From Ceraceosorus guamensis (lineage: Eukaryota; Basidiomycota; Exobasidiomycetes; Ceraceosorales; Ceraceosoraceae), in assembly GCF_003144195.1 (NCBI RefSeq), contig NW_020290027.1:124001-188000 (forward strand): a DNA stretch of 64,000 bases, given 5' to 3'. Shown one piece after another: positions 23,130 through 35,571 of the stretch. A program made the position numbers and the translations under genes. Each line of letters begins with the position of its first letter. Position 1 is the first letter of the stretch. Below the pieces are notes generated by a model. It was not told the origin of the DNA, did not search any database, and was given only the letters and a program-made list of their open reading frames with translations.

Positions 23130-26100
23130 TCAGGTGGCGCCCTCTGGAGCCGGCGTCCACGATCCGTTGAAGTAGGCAATGGCGGCGCGCGTGTAGTCAC
23201 CTGGAGAGCCTTGCGAAGTGAAAGCAAGGCGGAGGTAATCTGCATGGAAAGAGCACGCAGCAAGATCAGCGAGAAACAATTAGCAAGCTTATGGGCCGGC
23301 CGGCATTCCATCACTTACGAGGCTGCGATGCGAGCGTCGCATTGAGCGCAGCTGATCCACCAGGATACAGAGTGGTGTTCATACCACTATTGCCCATGGG
23401 AGCGTAATCTTCGATAAGCGAAGTCATGTTGAAAGATGTGCCTTCGCCAGAATAGCGCAGCACATCGTCAACCAGCCTGGAGCATTCATGAGAAAGGGTA
23501 ACCAATCAGCCAACACCAAGAAAGCTGCATGCTTCGAGAGCAAAGCGACTCACAAGTGGAAGCCGTCCCAGCTGTCGGTTTGATTGCCAGGTATGGCATC
23601 CCACTGGACCATACCAGTCGCATTCGCGGGAGGACCAAAACCTGGCAAGCCTGTCCAGTTCGAAGCTGACGCAAACGAGGGCAATCCGGTACCAAAGGTG
23701 CCGTCCCCAACTATGTCTGCAATATCGGTAGCGATGGGGTCGAAGCCCCATCTGCCTACCCCATTCAGGTACATCCCAAGGCAAAATGCAACATAGATGA
23801 GCTGCAAATTAGAGCAGAGCTTGCGTCAGCATCTTGGTCCCTGCTTCCAGCTATGGTGATGTGCGACTGACACTGAGACGCGTGGGGAATGCGCAGAAGC
23901 AAACGAGTACGAGCGCGATAATGTAGTGGTGCAAGCGGAGCCCCGTCGTGGGAACAGCAGCACACAGACCGACGATGATTCCTCCAATGACTGCCAACGC
24001 GAGATACTTCGGAAGAGCTCCCACTTTGCGGATCACGCGGATCTGGTTGATGACAATGATGATGACGACGACAATAATGACGATCAGGGCAGTCAGGGCG
24101 CCTGGCTGCGACGCGATATCCGAGGCGACCAGTCTTTGGAGAGGCACATTGGCAAAGACGACCTAATTGCAATGCGCATGCGCACGCTTCGAGTAAGTCT
24201 GGAACGAAGGGGTGCGGAAGAAGACTAAGTCCACCAAGACTCACATTGAGCATCGTACCAATCCAGAATAATCCCAAGGTCCAGATTTCTCTTTCGATGG
24301 GCAGGCGTTCGAAGGCGGGCCAAACGTATCGCACTGCGACCCTCCAAATGACATAGGCGCCAAAGAGAGTCGGTAAGAAATCGCCAACCGGGCCTCCCAC
24401 TTTCGGAGGATAAGCTCGCGGTTCGGACAGCATATTGATGTGCCAGAATCCGGTGCAAACGAGGATCCAAAAGTAGACGATGCGCTTGGGACGCAAGACG
24501 AAGGCCACGAAAGCCAAAAGCGCGACATTGAGCGCATATCCGCGTTCTCGAGTGTCATGACATCCGCTTTGCTGGGCCGATTCGTCAAAGAAGAAGCTTA
24601 CGGGGAACGTCGAGTTGAAGCCGATCGAGGTCAGCCCGTTACGCGCCGCTGACTCGTAGGACGTGCTGACACCGCCCAGCCAAAGCGTTCCGCACCCGCC
24701 GGTCCGACCATCAATGACGCCTGCGTGTTGAGCCGCGGCACATACAAATGAGTCGGCGCGGTAAACTCTGCGTCCATCCACCAGATTATCGCCACCACCG
24801 ACGATAAGGGGCACAAAGTTCGGCAATTCGGAGCCGACGGCGCGAGCGCTGCCCAGCGTCGTTCCAGCGCAGCCTGCAGGACAACGAAATGGTACCGATG
24901 AATTAGATGCGAAAGGAGCGCAAGACTCTCCGTCAACGCCGCATTGTGCGTTTCCCAACTGAAAGATGGACGAATGCAGAACGTCAGCTTCTCCGTGCGC
25001 GAACGTCGGGACCCGCCCAAAATTCCGTGCTCACCCAGAAGGTCGAAGTACATCCGTAAAAGTCCGGTTCGAGCACTTGCCCCGAGCCAAGCGTAACTCG
25101 ACTCTCATACCACAAGCCTTTGACGAGGTATGCGAATCCCAACACCCAAGCAACGAGCACTGCAACGAGCAGGAGCCAATGCTTCCAATTTAGCCTCCAG
25201 TCTCTCTTGACGTGATCTTTCCACTCCAGCCCCATTCCAGCACCTTCCTTCGATTGAGATGCTTCAGGCAGCAGACTTGGAATATCAGGCGCCCGCCAAG
25301 CGACAGGACTTGTAAACTTGGTCCACTTCGACTCTACACTGGCGAACGGCCACCAACGGTAATGTCTGATGAATAACCGCGAGCGTGGATGGGGCCCATC
25401 CAGGAAATTCAAAATCTTGAAGCCAGCGCCTCGCCGCGAAGCGCGGGCGGACGTGCGATCGACGGCGGCAGAGGAGGCAACCGCCGGATCGAGCAGACTG
25501 CTGCGTTCTTTGGACGATAGGTTGTCAGAGCGGCTGCCCGAGGCATCGTACAATACTGCTGGAGACCCCCAAGCTGACTGTGGGTAAACGGGCAGGGAAG
25601 CCTTTGGGGTACTGACCTGATCCACGCTAGGCGTGGCCAAGGCGATAGCGTCATCGGGTGATTGGGCACCAGCACCTGAGCGCAGTGCACCCGAGCGCAT
25701 TCTCTCGGCCAGACTGCGAGGGTGCAAGACCCACATGAGAGCTGGAGTGTCCGCGTGGAGGGTCTCGTATGGAAGCTTGTCCGATACCCAAGTGGCGCTC
25801 CAGATGTTGGTGGTGAAAGTGGTCATGGCCGCTCTAGATGCTTGATCAAGAGTATTGAGTGTATGCGACGTGGGACTGCCTTTAGATGGCGGTAGCTGAA
25901 GTGCGCTAGAGAGATCCACGAAGGGTCTAGAGTCCTGCCTACTCCATCTAGGTCGACCTCCCAAGACCCGAATAGGCAGAGGCAGACGAGGGCGAAGCGC
26001 GCCGGCCTTCGACCATCGAGAGCCTTTCCAGAATGCCGAGCGAGCTGCTTCAGCATCCTCCATAAAGAGAGCTTGCCCGCGCGCCTTCTCAGCTGTCCCT

Positions 26101-27407
26101 CCGATCTTTTCGACGATATCCATGACCTTGTCCTTGGTTTCGGCGGTGCACCAGAGCTCCTCAATATGAGCCGCAACAGATTCGCTTTCCGGCATGAAGT
26201 TGTTAAAAAGAGCGTCCACTCTTTCCCGCTCCGCTTGTTCGATGAGGGCGCGGCCGTGTATCGAGGGACCTGCTATGCCGTCACTGCTGAAAATGAATGG
26301 CAATTCGTCGTTGGGCGGAAGGGCCATGTGCGTGATGTCCGAGATAAGAGCCACGACGGCGGACAAGTCTACAGCGACCGCTTTGGAAATCCTAGCAGGT
26401 GTGGCCAGAGCTGGGGACTGCGAGAGATCTCTTCGCCAACTCGGCTCGCCTTTCTCCAGCAAAATGCCTTCGCGCAAGATGGCGCTTCGAAGAGCGGACA
26501 ATCGAGACAAGAAGCGATCTCTCGCCTCCGGACTAGGATATGATAAGCCCATTTCTTCTTGCATGGCACTCATGCTGCTGTCTTGAGCACCTAGCGGCAG
26601 ATGTGTAAACTTCAAGACGATCTGCACATCCTTCCTGAGGGCATGCTGATCGATTGCCGCCTTCTTTGCTCGTACGAGTCCTTGGGTGAGCTTCGAGATC
26701 GAGCTATTCCTAAGCACCGGGTCCAGACCGTCCGGACCCATTTCGCTACCAGCCCTTGAATCGGAGGCTTCGCCCATGACACGCCATTCTTGCAGCAAGG
26801 CAGAGGGCCTGATGCCTACGATGCGCACCCATCGCCCTCCTCCCTCAGACACCACATCTACTTTTGCTGTGCTGTTCGCTTTCGATTTGCTTCCGCTCAG
26901 CACCGCTCCGTCGTCAATTGGAGCAGGAAAGCTGACGTTCACACCGGCGATCGGTACGTGCAACGTGGCCTCCTGCATCAGAGCAGCACATTGCGCGATC
27001 AGATGTGGAGCGTTGGAAGAGGTAGGCGGGGTGGACGACTGGTAGATGGTGCAGCGCACAAGAGTGAGCACTGTCACAGAGGGGCACAGCTGGCACAGAG
27101 CACTTCCGCTCACCTGAAACGCTCTCAGCTCTTTTTGTAACGCGGACAACAGAGGCTTGACGCCGGGAATGTTCGACCTACCACCTCTCCTCTCCTCAAT
27201 CTCTTCCCAGGCCGACCCGATCAGTAACCTTGTGGCGCCTTTCGCCCTGTCTGCTATTGTAGCTGTCTGCGGCAGCCCTGCAGCATCGAGCTCAGCGTAT
27301 GTTCGTAGCGTGGATATGGCCTCTTGCAATCGCAGTATGCGGTCGGCGTTGTCGGTGTCAGCGCCCCCTTGCTGGCGCGGGTCTGTATGCTGGGATCTGT
27401 CGGACAT
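23130..27407 (-). CDS. DUF1308 domain fused to LCCL-domain multi-pass membrane protein
   Basis: Predicted exons are 27114-27407, 25035-27038, 24245-24958, 23872-24162, 23554-23801, 23319-23476 and 23130-23239 (1272 residues). Residues 1 to about 545 resemble the DUF1308/C7orf25 family, which has a PIN-like fold: AVDLSAVVALISDITH, then LPFIFSSDGIAGPS and TPALMWVLHPRSLAE. After a 90-residue spacer comes the conserved lead of fungal LCCL proteins (LDGPHPRSRLFIRHYRWWPF) and a transmembrane helix near residue 715. The LCCL domain spans about 760-880 (YGCTSTFW, CGVDGESCAPF, FRCPAGC). Six or more further helices follow, then an Asn-rich, probably lumenal, stretch (NATGM, GNQTDS). Exon 2 is a single open frame through both parts. 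No in-frame ATG lies between AERMRSG and the first helix. Alternatively these are two adjacent genes with a start I cannot see. Confidence 0.72.
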
Positions 27408-28243
27408 CTTTGTATCGCCGTCGCCTTTGGCGTGCCTTTGAAACGTTTGTGCGAAACTCGGCGCCAGTCGTGCTACGATGCGTGTGATGAGTACCAGCGA
27501 CACACACTCAACAAGACATGTCCAGGTGACAGCAAGGTCGAGGATCGAGCGGCGGAATTGCGGATGCGGATAGCATCTGGGCCACGGATGGTGAGCTTCG
27601 TATTCACACACACTCGCTTCGCCGCCACACGACGGCCGTTGAGCGTCGCGCAACGGCTCATCTGCATATTCATCAAGTAGTGCTGCCGATCAGCACAGCC
27701 GCCACTCGCCGCTCGCCGCCGAGGCCGTTGAGCCAAGGAGTAATTTTGGCACACACGCGCTCAGCCATGCTGATGCCTGCGAGCGCGTCTGGGCAGGCGT
27801 GCGGCGCTCTTCAAAAACCCTTGGCGAACGACTGACACGTGACCAATCTTTTAGCGCTGCGTTCTCCATGCATCTGTGTGACCGCGTGTGGAGTCAAGAG
27901 GGTTTGTTGGGCCATTCACGATTCTTGACTCCATCGGTCTGTGAGTGATTGAATGGATGCCGCAGAGGACGGCGTTTCGTGCTTTCCATTTGCGATCTCG
28001 CTGGATCGATCGTCATGCAGCATACATGCGCAGATTTCAGTCACCACCGTCAAGACCTTCCCTCAATTGATGAGGCTTTCTCTCAAAGTGCCCGGCTCAG
28101 AACAAAGGCGAGAGAAGAGCAACCTCGCAGCCGTACGCAAAACAGGATTTGGGCGGACGTGCTGACGGGGCCGGTGCGAGCTATTCGAGCGTACTGGAGT
28201 TGAGCCAATTGTGTCTTGTTCATCTCGCTGGCTATGCGCCATA
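27408..28243. other. Divergent promoter region between DUF1308-LCCL and GPI1
   Basis: No gene is visible in this 0.8 kb spacer. It has an ATTCACGATTCTTGACT element at 27914-27930, a CACGTGAC site at 27836-27843 and purine/pyrimidine-rich patches. The frame of the minus-strand gene stays open upstream to 27653, but family similarity starts only after the ATG at 27407. Confidence 0.5.
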
Positions 28244-30539
28244 ATGCATGTTGGGAGTAAGTCCATGAACCGTTGCACGCACGAACGCCAGCAGAACAAT
28301 TGACGGCGCACGCCTTGGTCACGGGACTCACTCGGTCGAGCAGTCTGGACAATGCCACACCCCTCGTCCACCTCTACATTCCCACAGGCTTGGCGCAACA
28401 ATGCTCAAAGATCGGACCTGCTGCCATCGTTGGCTGGCTTGTGCGCGGCGGTCCTGACGAGACGATCATCATAGTAGCAGGCGCGCTTGCCTTGCACCAT
28501 GAAGCCCTCTCGATGATCGAAAAGACGCAGGAGCTGGATGAAAAAACGAGGCCGAGCAAGCCCTCCATACTGGGCACCTGCAATGTCGGTATTCAACAGT
28601 CTGACCCTCAGAGCCACGAGGAGAGGCTGCGCACTTACCGCGTTCAACGTGATGCCTGGCTCGAGGCTGAAGTTGCCGAAATTTCCCCTCGTGGGCCACT
28701 GTCGTACCCGAGGAGACGACTGGAGATGTGAGTGGGATCAGACTCATGATGAGTAACTGCGCGGCACGATGTCATCTCTATCTACTAAATCTGCTGACTT
28801 ACCTTGCGCTGTTAGACGCTCTATCGCGCTCCGATTCTCATGCAAGGCAGCTCCAGCACTGACCGTCATCAACTACATTCCCCCAAAATCTAACGCCCTG
28901 CAATTCCTATCGCTCGAGCCTTTGGCCTTGCTACAGCCAGCGCAAGGCCCACAGCCAATGAGCGAAGCAAAAATCACTCGTCCCAGGTACGCTCATCTTT
29001 CCGCCAATCAATATCTTCAACAAACAAGGGCTGAAAAATTAGTAGCTCTGGATCCAGTGAGGATGAAAGATGCGATGGATTTGCATCCAAAAGGTCGAGC
29101 GCCTGGGTCTGGGCTTAGGAAGGCTGTCGAACTGGTGAGTACGGCATAATGCAACCATGTCAATTTGTCTGTGAAATGCTGTGCTGAGAGACCTTGGCTA
29201 TCATAGATCAACCGAGCGTCTACCTGCATGAGTAACTTAGACACACCTTCTCGCGAGACGCGTCACTCGCAAGAATGCTCGGCCTCAGCACACACCAATT
29301 TGAGCATTGTGTTGTATCCATTGTCGCGCACGTGCAGCATCTTTCAGACAATTCTGCGCACATCTCTCGGCGCGACAAGAGATGCAGGATTGGTGGGCGT
29401 AAGCATGGCAGGTCAGTGCAGCGGCGGTTCCTTTTGGTCGCACCGTTGTCCAATCTCACTTTATGCTCTTCGGGCCGAGCACAGCCTGCCAACTTGATCT
29501 TCGTCTGGGTCAACTCTCAACATGGCCTTCTTTAGGCAATCGACTTCGACGATGGCGTCGATCTGGCTTAGTCCCAACCTCGGATCTCAGCGCACGGTAC
29601 ATCAGTCTTTGGAACGGTGTCTGGCTCGTCGCCAACGACCTCATTATTGGGCACGCTGTCGGCGCGTTCGTCTGCGATCACCATCAAGCTATTGCTGCAG
29701 CAGTCTCTCAGGCAATTCAGAAAGTCGCGCTGAGCTCTATTCAGGAATTGCTCGTGTGGCTCGGCAATTGGCCGGCTGGTATCAAGCTCAATGCTGAGCT
29801 AGCCTCCTTCTTTGGAGACATGTTCAGAGGTCTGATAGACTTATGGGAGCATACAGCATACAAGACTCTTCATGCGCAGCTGCCACAAGCTATCGTGCTG
29901 ATCGGCATGAGTGGTCGATATTTCGGACTCACAATGCTACTGTCTCTCACTTCCGACCTCATCTCAATCTCAACGCTCCACCTTTCCATTTTCTACATTT
30001 TGGCAAGATACATCAACAGCTTTTTCCTCTATCTGCTGGGCGTCCTGTTTCATCTGTTTCGAGGCAAGAAGCGCAATCCTCTACGAGGTGGACGAGTAGA
30101 TGACGCGACGTATGATGTTGATCAACTAATGCTGGGCACGATTCTCTTCACTCTGCTAGCGTTTCTCTATCCCACCGTCTTTCTATACTACGTTGCCTTT
30201 GCCAGTATCAGGTACTGCATCGTAGTTGCGACCACAGCTCTTGACACTCTGAGAGCAATCTTTAACCATCTGCCCCTCTTCGCCATCTTGCTGCGCATCA
30301 AGGATCCCTCTCGTCTACCAGCTGGAATCAGCATGCAACGGATCGACGACTCGCACGACTCGCAATTTTCCTCGGCAGCCTCTCATTTCGAGCTGCGTAG
30401 CGTTCCGCTAGACATCACCTCGCTGTTCGTCGGCTATCGCTCCCACTTTGCCGGACTCATTGCATTGCCGTCTCTTCTCGCAGCTATATTTACAGGACAG
30501 TACATCTCAGCTCCAGACGGCACAGGCGCACATCCATAG
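28244..30539 (+). CDS. GPI1: GPI-GlcNAc transferase subunit Gpi1 / PIG-Q
   Basis: Gpi1/PIG-Q is a membrane subunit of the ER complex that transfers N-acetylglucosamine to phosphatidylinositol, the first step of GPI-anchor synthesis. Predicted exons are 28244-28256, 28295-28727, 28816-29134, 29207-29411 and 29485-30539 (674 residues). The C-terminal half is diagnostic: CQLDLRLGQLSTWP, SARYISLWNGVWLVANDLII, then several hydrophobic helices (SDLISISTLHLSIFYILARY) and VDQLMLGTILFTLLAFLYPT. The N-terminal part has the expected GWLVRG block. The first coding exon of 13 nt and its 38-nt intron are inferred because an in-frame stop precedes exon 2. The acceptor could also be at 28291. The 3' end converges with BUB1, 198 bases apart. 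Confidence 0.88.
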
Positions 30540-30737
30540 CACCAAGAATCACAGTGTCGACTCATCGCGGCGCACAGCGCACGAGAATAGGTCAGAGGAG
30601 CCTTCCAATTAATTGTAATTCATGTTCTGCCGTTAGACTTTCTGTGCGCTGCAAGATGTGTGAGAAATCGTGAAATTTACGACGAAGTCGCCATGGAGAA
30701 GATGGGAAGAGATAAAGGAAAGCACATTGACGCTGCA

Positions 30738-33700
30738 TCACGCTCTGGCGAGAGATTTCTTGAGAGCATAAAGAGCTACCTTCTTGAGGGCTCCTCGCAG
30801 ATTGCGCCCACCTCTGCAAGCGTTGCTTTCAAGCCAAGACTCCATTCTACCTCGCAGAATCCGCAGCTTTTCCAAAGCGGCGCTAGGGTCGCTAGGATCG
30901 TCCAGCCTGACATTGAGCATAGCATCAAAGAACTCTTGCCAGATATCAGTCTGCCAGTATCTCCTCAGCGTCTGAGTGATCTTGTATCTGCCATGGCCGG
31001 CATCAGAATCATCCTGCGCTTTCGCGGTCTCGATGTACTTTCCAAAAAGCAAGCAGTGTGACACACTAGCCACGCCGTAATAGTCCGCCTCGAAAGTCCA
31101 CGGTCTGCCTTCGCGCATCTGGGGACAGTCCTTGTCGTCCGTGTCCCAGTCGGCCAGGAAAGTCTGGCCTTGCGGGTAGAGGTGGAGATCGATGGCTCTG
31201 CCAAAATCGATGAGCGTAATTCCCTTGGCTGACCATCCATCCTGGCCAGCGCTGGAATAAGTGTTGGCCCAAGTGACGCCTCGTGGTGGCTCGTCCAGCC
31301 GTAACAAGCAGTTGTCGATCTTCACATCTCCGTGAACGAAGCGAGCAGTGTGCAGAGCTTCGACAAGACGAAGCAATTCAATGGTGAAGAACATTGCCAG
31401 CGTCTCGTCCACTCCACTTCCAGCACCGCCTCCTCCAACATTTGAACCTGCAACACCAGCAGCTTGGGCATTGTTGACCATGTCGAGCAGCGTGCCCCTT
31501 TCGGCATACTCTAGCAGCAAGAACGATTCGTCCTGATAGACAAAGCACTTGCGTGCAGACACGATGCTATTGAGGCTTTTCCTCTCAAGCCGTGCTCTAA
31601 GTTGGCCCAAAATGTAGAATTCCAAGCGATTGGCTGGCGACTCGACTTTCACAGCCACAAGCCTTCTCCTTTCCGCTTCCTCCTCGTCCTCTTCTTCATC
31701 TTCTTCTCCCATTCGCGCAGCTGCACTGCCTTCAAAGCTCGAGTCGCCAGCAATACCTCCTATCGCCTTACGAGGTGCCGGTGCGCATTCTTCTACATCC
31801 TCTGCAAGGAAGACCGATCCAAATCCTCCTTCGCCAAGCAGGCCGCGCACGAGGAAAGGATTGCCATCGATATCGAGCTTCCACTCCTTGCCGGGGGTAT
31901 TGGGGCCTGACGAGATCGACTTCCTGTTCTGCAGCTTAGCGCGCTTGCGCAACGCTGCTAAACGACCCTCTGCAGACCTGCTGGACAGGTCGACAAAGTC
32001 CGGGGATGACTCGATGGGCAGAACGAGAGCGGCGAGGAGCTCTGCCACTACCTCTACGTCGGTAGGGGAGCAAGGATTTGGAATGCGCTGCTGACTTTGG
32101 ACCGGGATTGCTACACCGCGAGTGGCCTCCAAAGCTTCTTCGTCGGAGATGACCAACGTGTCAGCCAACGCTGGGCGTCCAAAGCGCTCCAAGGCATCCT
32201 CAGCTCTTTGTTCGATCGTGTGGCCCGGAGACACGTCAGCGCCTCGGCGCTGCCGTGCCCAGTCGAACGATCCAGACAGATTGCGAGGATCGTCACCTTC
32301 AGTGGAAGGGTTGCTATTCCACGAGCGATCCGCATCAGCATTGTCAAGACGAGGCAGACCTTGCTGATCGACAATAGCCCGATCGATAGCAACGGGGTGA
32401 GCGCGAGCAGCTGGGTCTGAAGGCCCATGCTGCGCGAGCACGGCACCAGGTCGAGAGCGCGAGCAGCTGCTCACTGCGTCTGAGGTTCCGCCGCTGTTGG
32501 AGCGTCCAGGCGTTCGGCTGAACATGGTGAAGCGAGTCAGTTCCGTCACTTCAGTGACACGAGTCAAGTGGTGGTATTCATGCTCATCGAGAGGATGCGC
32601 AGCATCAGGCTCCATTCCGTCGTTCTGCTCTTCGTCTTCCTCCTCGTCGTCCTCATCTTCTTCCTCCGCTAGAGTCGAAATATCAATGCGCTGTGCTCGC
32701 GAAGCTGGTTGAGGATTGAGCTGAGGAGCAACTGCGACGGACTTCTTTGTTTCTCCAACCGTGCCACCGAGAGCTGACTTGGCTGGAGTCGAAGGTACTG
32801 TCACCGCACTTTTCGCAATTTCAAATGGTTGCGTCTCTTTGTTGAGATTCTCCGAGACCGCTCCAAGAGCTGGGCGGGACTTGAGCGAATTTGCAGCTTG
32901 CGCAGCGCCCGAGCAAAGGCTGCGAGTAGCTGGCGTTGGAGTCTCATCAACTACGCGGGAAGAAGGTGCCATCATGGCAGGAGGACGCCTCGCAGACATG
33001 GGTGGCAGATCGTCCTCGTCCTCGTCGCTTTCAGACTCGCTATCGGAGTCAGTGTCTTCTTCTTCCGCCTCATTGAAGAAGGCGTTCACTTCCTTCAGCG
33101 CAGAAGCAGTAGCCATAGTCACGGTCGGTTGATCAGCACGCACGTTGCCCATCCGTCTACGTGGCGCACTGAAACCTAGCGCTGCAGCGTTTGCTGCGCT
33201 GTCGTCGGGATCGAATGCATCACGTGGCGGCTTTTCTTTCAGTGCAAGTAGCTCTGTCCCTTGACCATGCTGCTGGTCTCGCGGAGGCTTTAGCTTCGAC
33301 TGTTGCTCCGCCGGCTGCTTCTGCGCCGGTGCGGACGAAGCAGACTTGTTGCGAGACAGCGATTCGGAGGTAGAAGACTTCGTCAGAGTGCTTCCAGTGG
33401 ACGACCTGGCCTTCTTGGAGACGTGACTTTCAGACTGTCTAGTAGGCAGCCACAGTCCGATGCGCGAGTCTAGATATGACCATGGGTCAGGATCCCCACT
33501 GCTGCTCTGCACGCCTTTCTGTGCAGCCAAGACCTCCGGAACGGATCTCTCAGAGAGATCTACGCCGCTATCAGGTGGTGCCTTGGGATCAATGCCCTGA
33601 TAGAGGACAGTGAGCGGAAGGGCATACTGCTCACCACCTTTGCTAGCTGCTGTGGCCTTGGGCTGCGCATTGGGCTTTGAGCTGCTTGCAGAAGCGCCGG

Positions 33701-35152
33701 CTACGCTGTGACTATGAGTGGCTTTATTCCGTGCAGCTCTTCGCTCCTTGTTGGCTTGGTTCTGGTTAGCCTTGCGCCTGGCTTCCTGCACTTCTTCGAC
33801 GCTCAGTGCACGCTTAGTCGTCTTATCGTAATGAGCCAGCGGATCCTCGCGCAATTTGTTTGCTGCGTCCCACACCTGCGCTTCTGGATCTGCTGCTGGC
33901 GAGACGGCCTTTCCACCCTTCGGCTTCGGCTCATCGTCCTCATCATCGCTGTCCCTGAACACCGCCAGCGGAGCTCCTTTGGACGGGGTCGCGGACGCGA
34001 GCGGGCGAGTGGGAGGCTTTTGAAGCAGCTTCTCCCCATGCCACAACTTGGAGCCTCCGAGACCGCTCTCCTGGTTCCGCTCCGCATTGGTAGGCAGGGT
34101 GTCCCATGGGGCTTTGCTGTCTGGCCCACGCCCTTCGTCGTCATCCTTGAATACATCCATCTGACGAGCATTGTTGGGAGCCGCAATGGCTTTGAGCGGT
34201 ACAGCTGTATTGCTGCCAAACGCTCGAGCCACGTTACCACTGCGACTGCTGGCACCAGCGCCTCGGCTATCGGGAGCGCGCTCACCCAACGTCGCCCTGT
34301 TCGCGGATGCCATCGCCGCGGCTAGTACTTCACGAAAGGTCGGTTCGGGCTTCCCTGCTGCTGCGGCCGTAGCTGCCAGTTGTGAGCGTCCTGTGAGTCG
34401 AGCTTGGAACTCGCGGTATCGCTTCTTGAGTCGGTCCACCGGCTCTGCAAATCGAGCGGCTCCAAGCTTGTAAGTCGCATCAGCTTGGTCGTAGCTGAAG
34501 CATCAAGCGATCCAATCAGCTCATATCGATCTGCGCAAGAGGATTTGCACCTCTGAACTTACACTCCACGACCTTCGTAGACGATTGCCAGCTCTTCGTA
34601 CAGAGTGGCCAGATTAGTCCCGATCTCCTGAGCGAGCAAGAATTGGTAGACGTGCTGCGGCTTCTCGCAAGCTCTGGCATACAGCACCCACAGCTTGAGG
34701 TAGCGAGGGTCTTGCGCATACCTTTCCCGACCCTTGAATTCTCTTGTAGCCCTCTCCAGCATGTGCACGAGGTGCGGACCGTGCGATGGGTAAGCGTCGA
34801 AAGCCCACATGGCATATCTGCTCCATGGCTCGATGGGGTCGTCGTGATCGCTGTCTGGAGCACTTGCAGCCTTGCACTCCTTTTCAAAGATTTCCGCTCT
34901 CTCGGCCAATGCTCTCGACCGTGCACCAGGCTTCAAGCTCAAGGTGGTATTGAGCGCCGAGGCGCTTCTGCCCTGTGCAGACCTAGTGATGTTCTCCTTC
35001 GCAGCCTCTAAACGCGCAAAATCGATCACCGGGGTCGCCGACGTTTGTTCCGAGCCACCTGGCGTTCGTGCAGGTGTCCGTAGCCCCGCATGGCTTCCCT
35101 GACCTCTCATAGGTGTCGCGACTGCTGCTGAAGGGCCTCCACGCGCACTCAT
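30738..35152 (-). CDS. BUB1: Mitotic checkpoint serine/threonine kinase BUB1
   Basis: BUB1 is the kinetochore kinase of the spindle assembly checkpoint. Exons 34563-35152 and 30738-34494 give 1448 residues; the splice rebuilds VYEGRGVYDQADATYKLGAARF. A KEN box (residues 52-54, AAKENI) precedes the Mad3/BUB1 TPR-like region at about 85-220 (PWSRYAMWAFDAYPSH, DPRYLKLWVLYARAC). A long acidic, Ser-rich linker includes a possible degenerate Bub3-binding (GLEBS) segment near 485-515. The kinase domain fills about 1075-1448: glycine loop GLLGEGGFGSVF, VAVKVE, catalytic HGDVKIDN near 1252, DFG near 1289. The activation segment has DCPQMREGRPWTFEADYYG. HGD in place of HRD is normal for BUB1. A glycine-rich insertion lies between the hinge and the C-lobe. 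Confidence 0.94.
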
Positions 35153-35511
35153 TCTGGATCAGCTAGTCGGAGAGCGTCGCAGAGATGCTGGCGAGGGCTC
35201 CGGGTGGAGATGGGAATGCACTGAGTCTTGAGGGTCTTGATTATGGCAGTCAATTGCTGAGTTCGAGGCTCTCAGGAGCGGTCTGGGAGGACGGCAAGGC
35301 TCATTGGATGTGGAATTGTGGTCAGAACATCAGCAGCTTGGCTTGTGGTTGTTTTTGGGTGCCGGATGGATGCATGCATGCACACACGCATCTCGACCTG
35401 CCTCGAGACTTGATCCATCATCTCTCTCGACTCGTGACTCACGCGCAGCAGCTTGACATGCAGGCGCGCGCGTCTGCCGCGTGCCACGCGCCGAGTCACG
35501 TGGCTCAATCG

Positions 35512-35571
35512 GAGTCAAGAGTCAAGAGTTTGAGTTTTGAGTCAAGAGTCAGCAAGAGTCGTGAGTCAAGC
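35512..35571. repeat. Degenerate direct array of GAGTCAAGAGTC
   Basis: About four to five imperfect, closely spaced copies of GAGTCAAGAGT / GAGTTTTGAGTC fill sixty bases upstream of BUB1. The unit is related to the ACTCGTGACTC-type elements found in other spacers of the window. Confidence 0.7.

Noticed and set aside
25570-25625. GTCAGT...ACAG as an intron separating DUF1308 from the LCCL part
   Set aside because: The intron would be only about 40 nt, and no ATG-led alternative start in another frame restores the LCCL frame.
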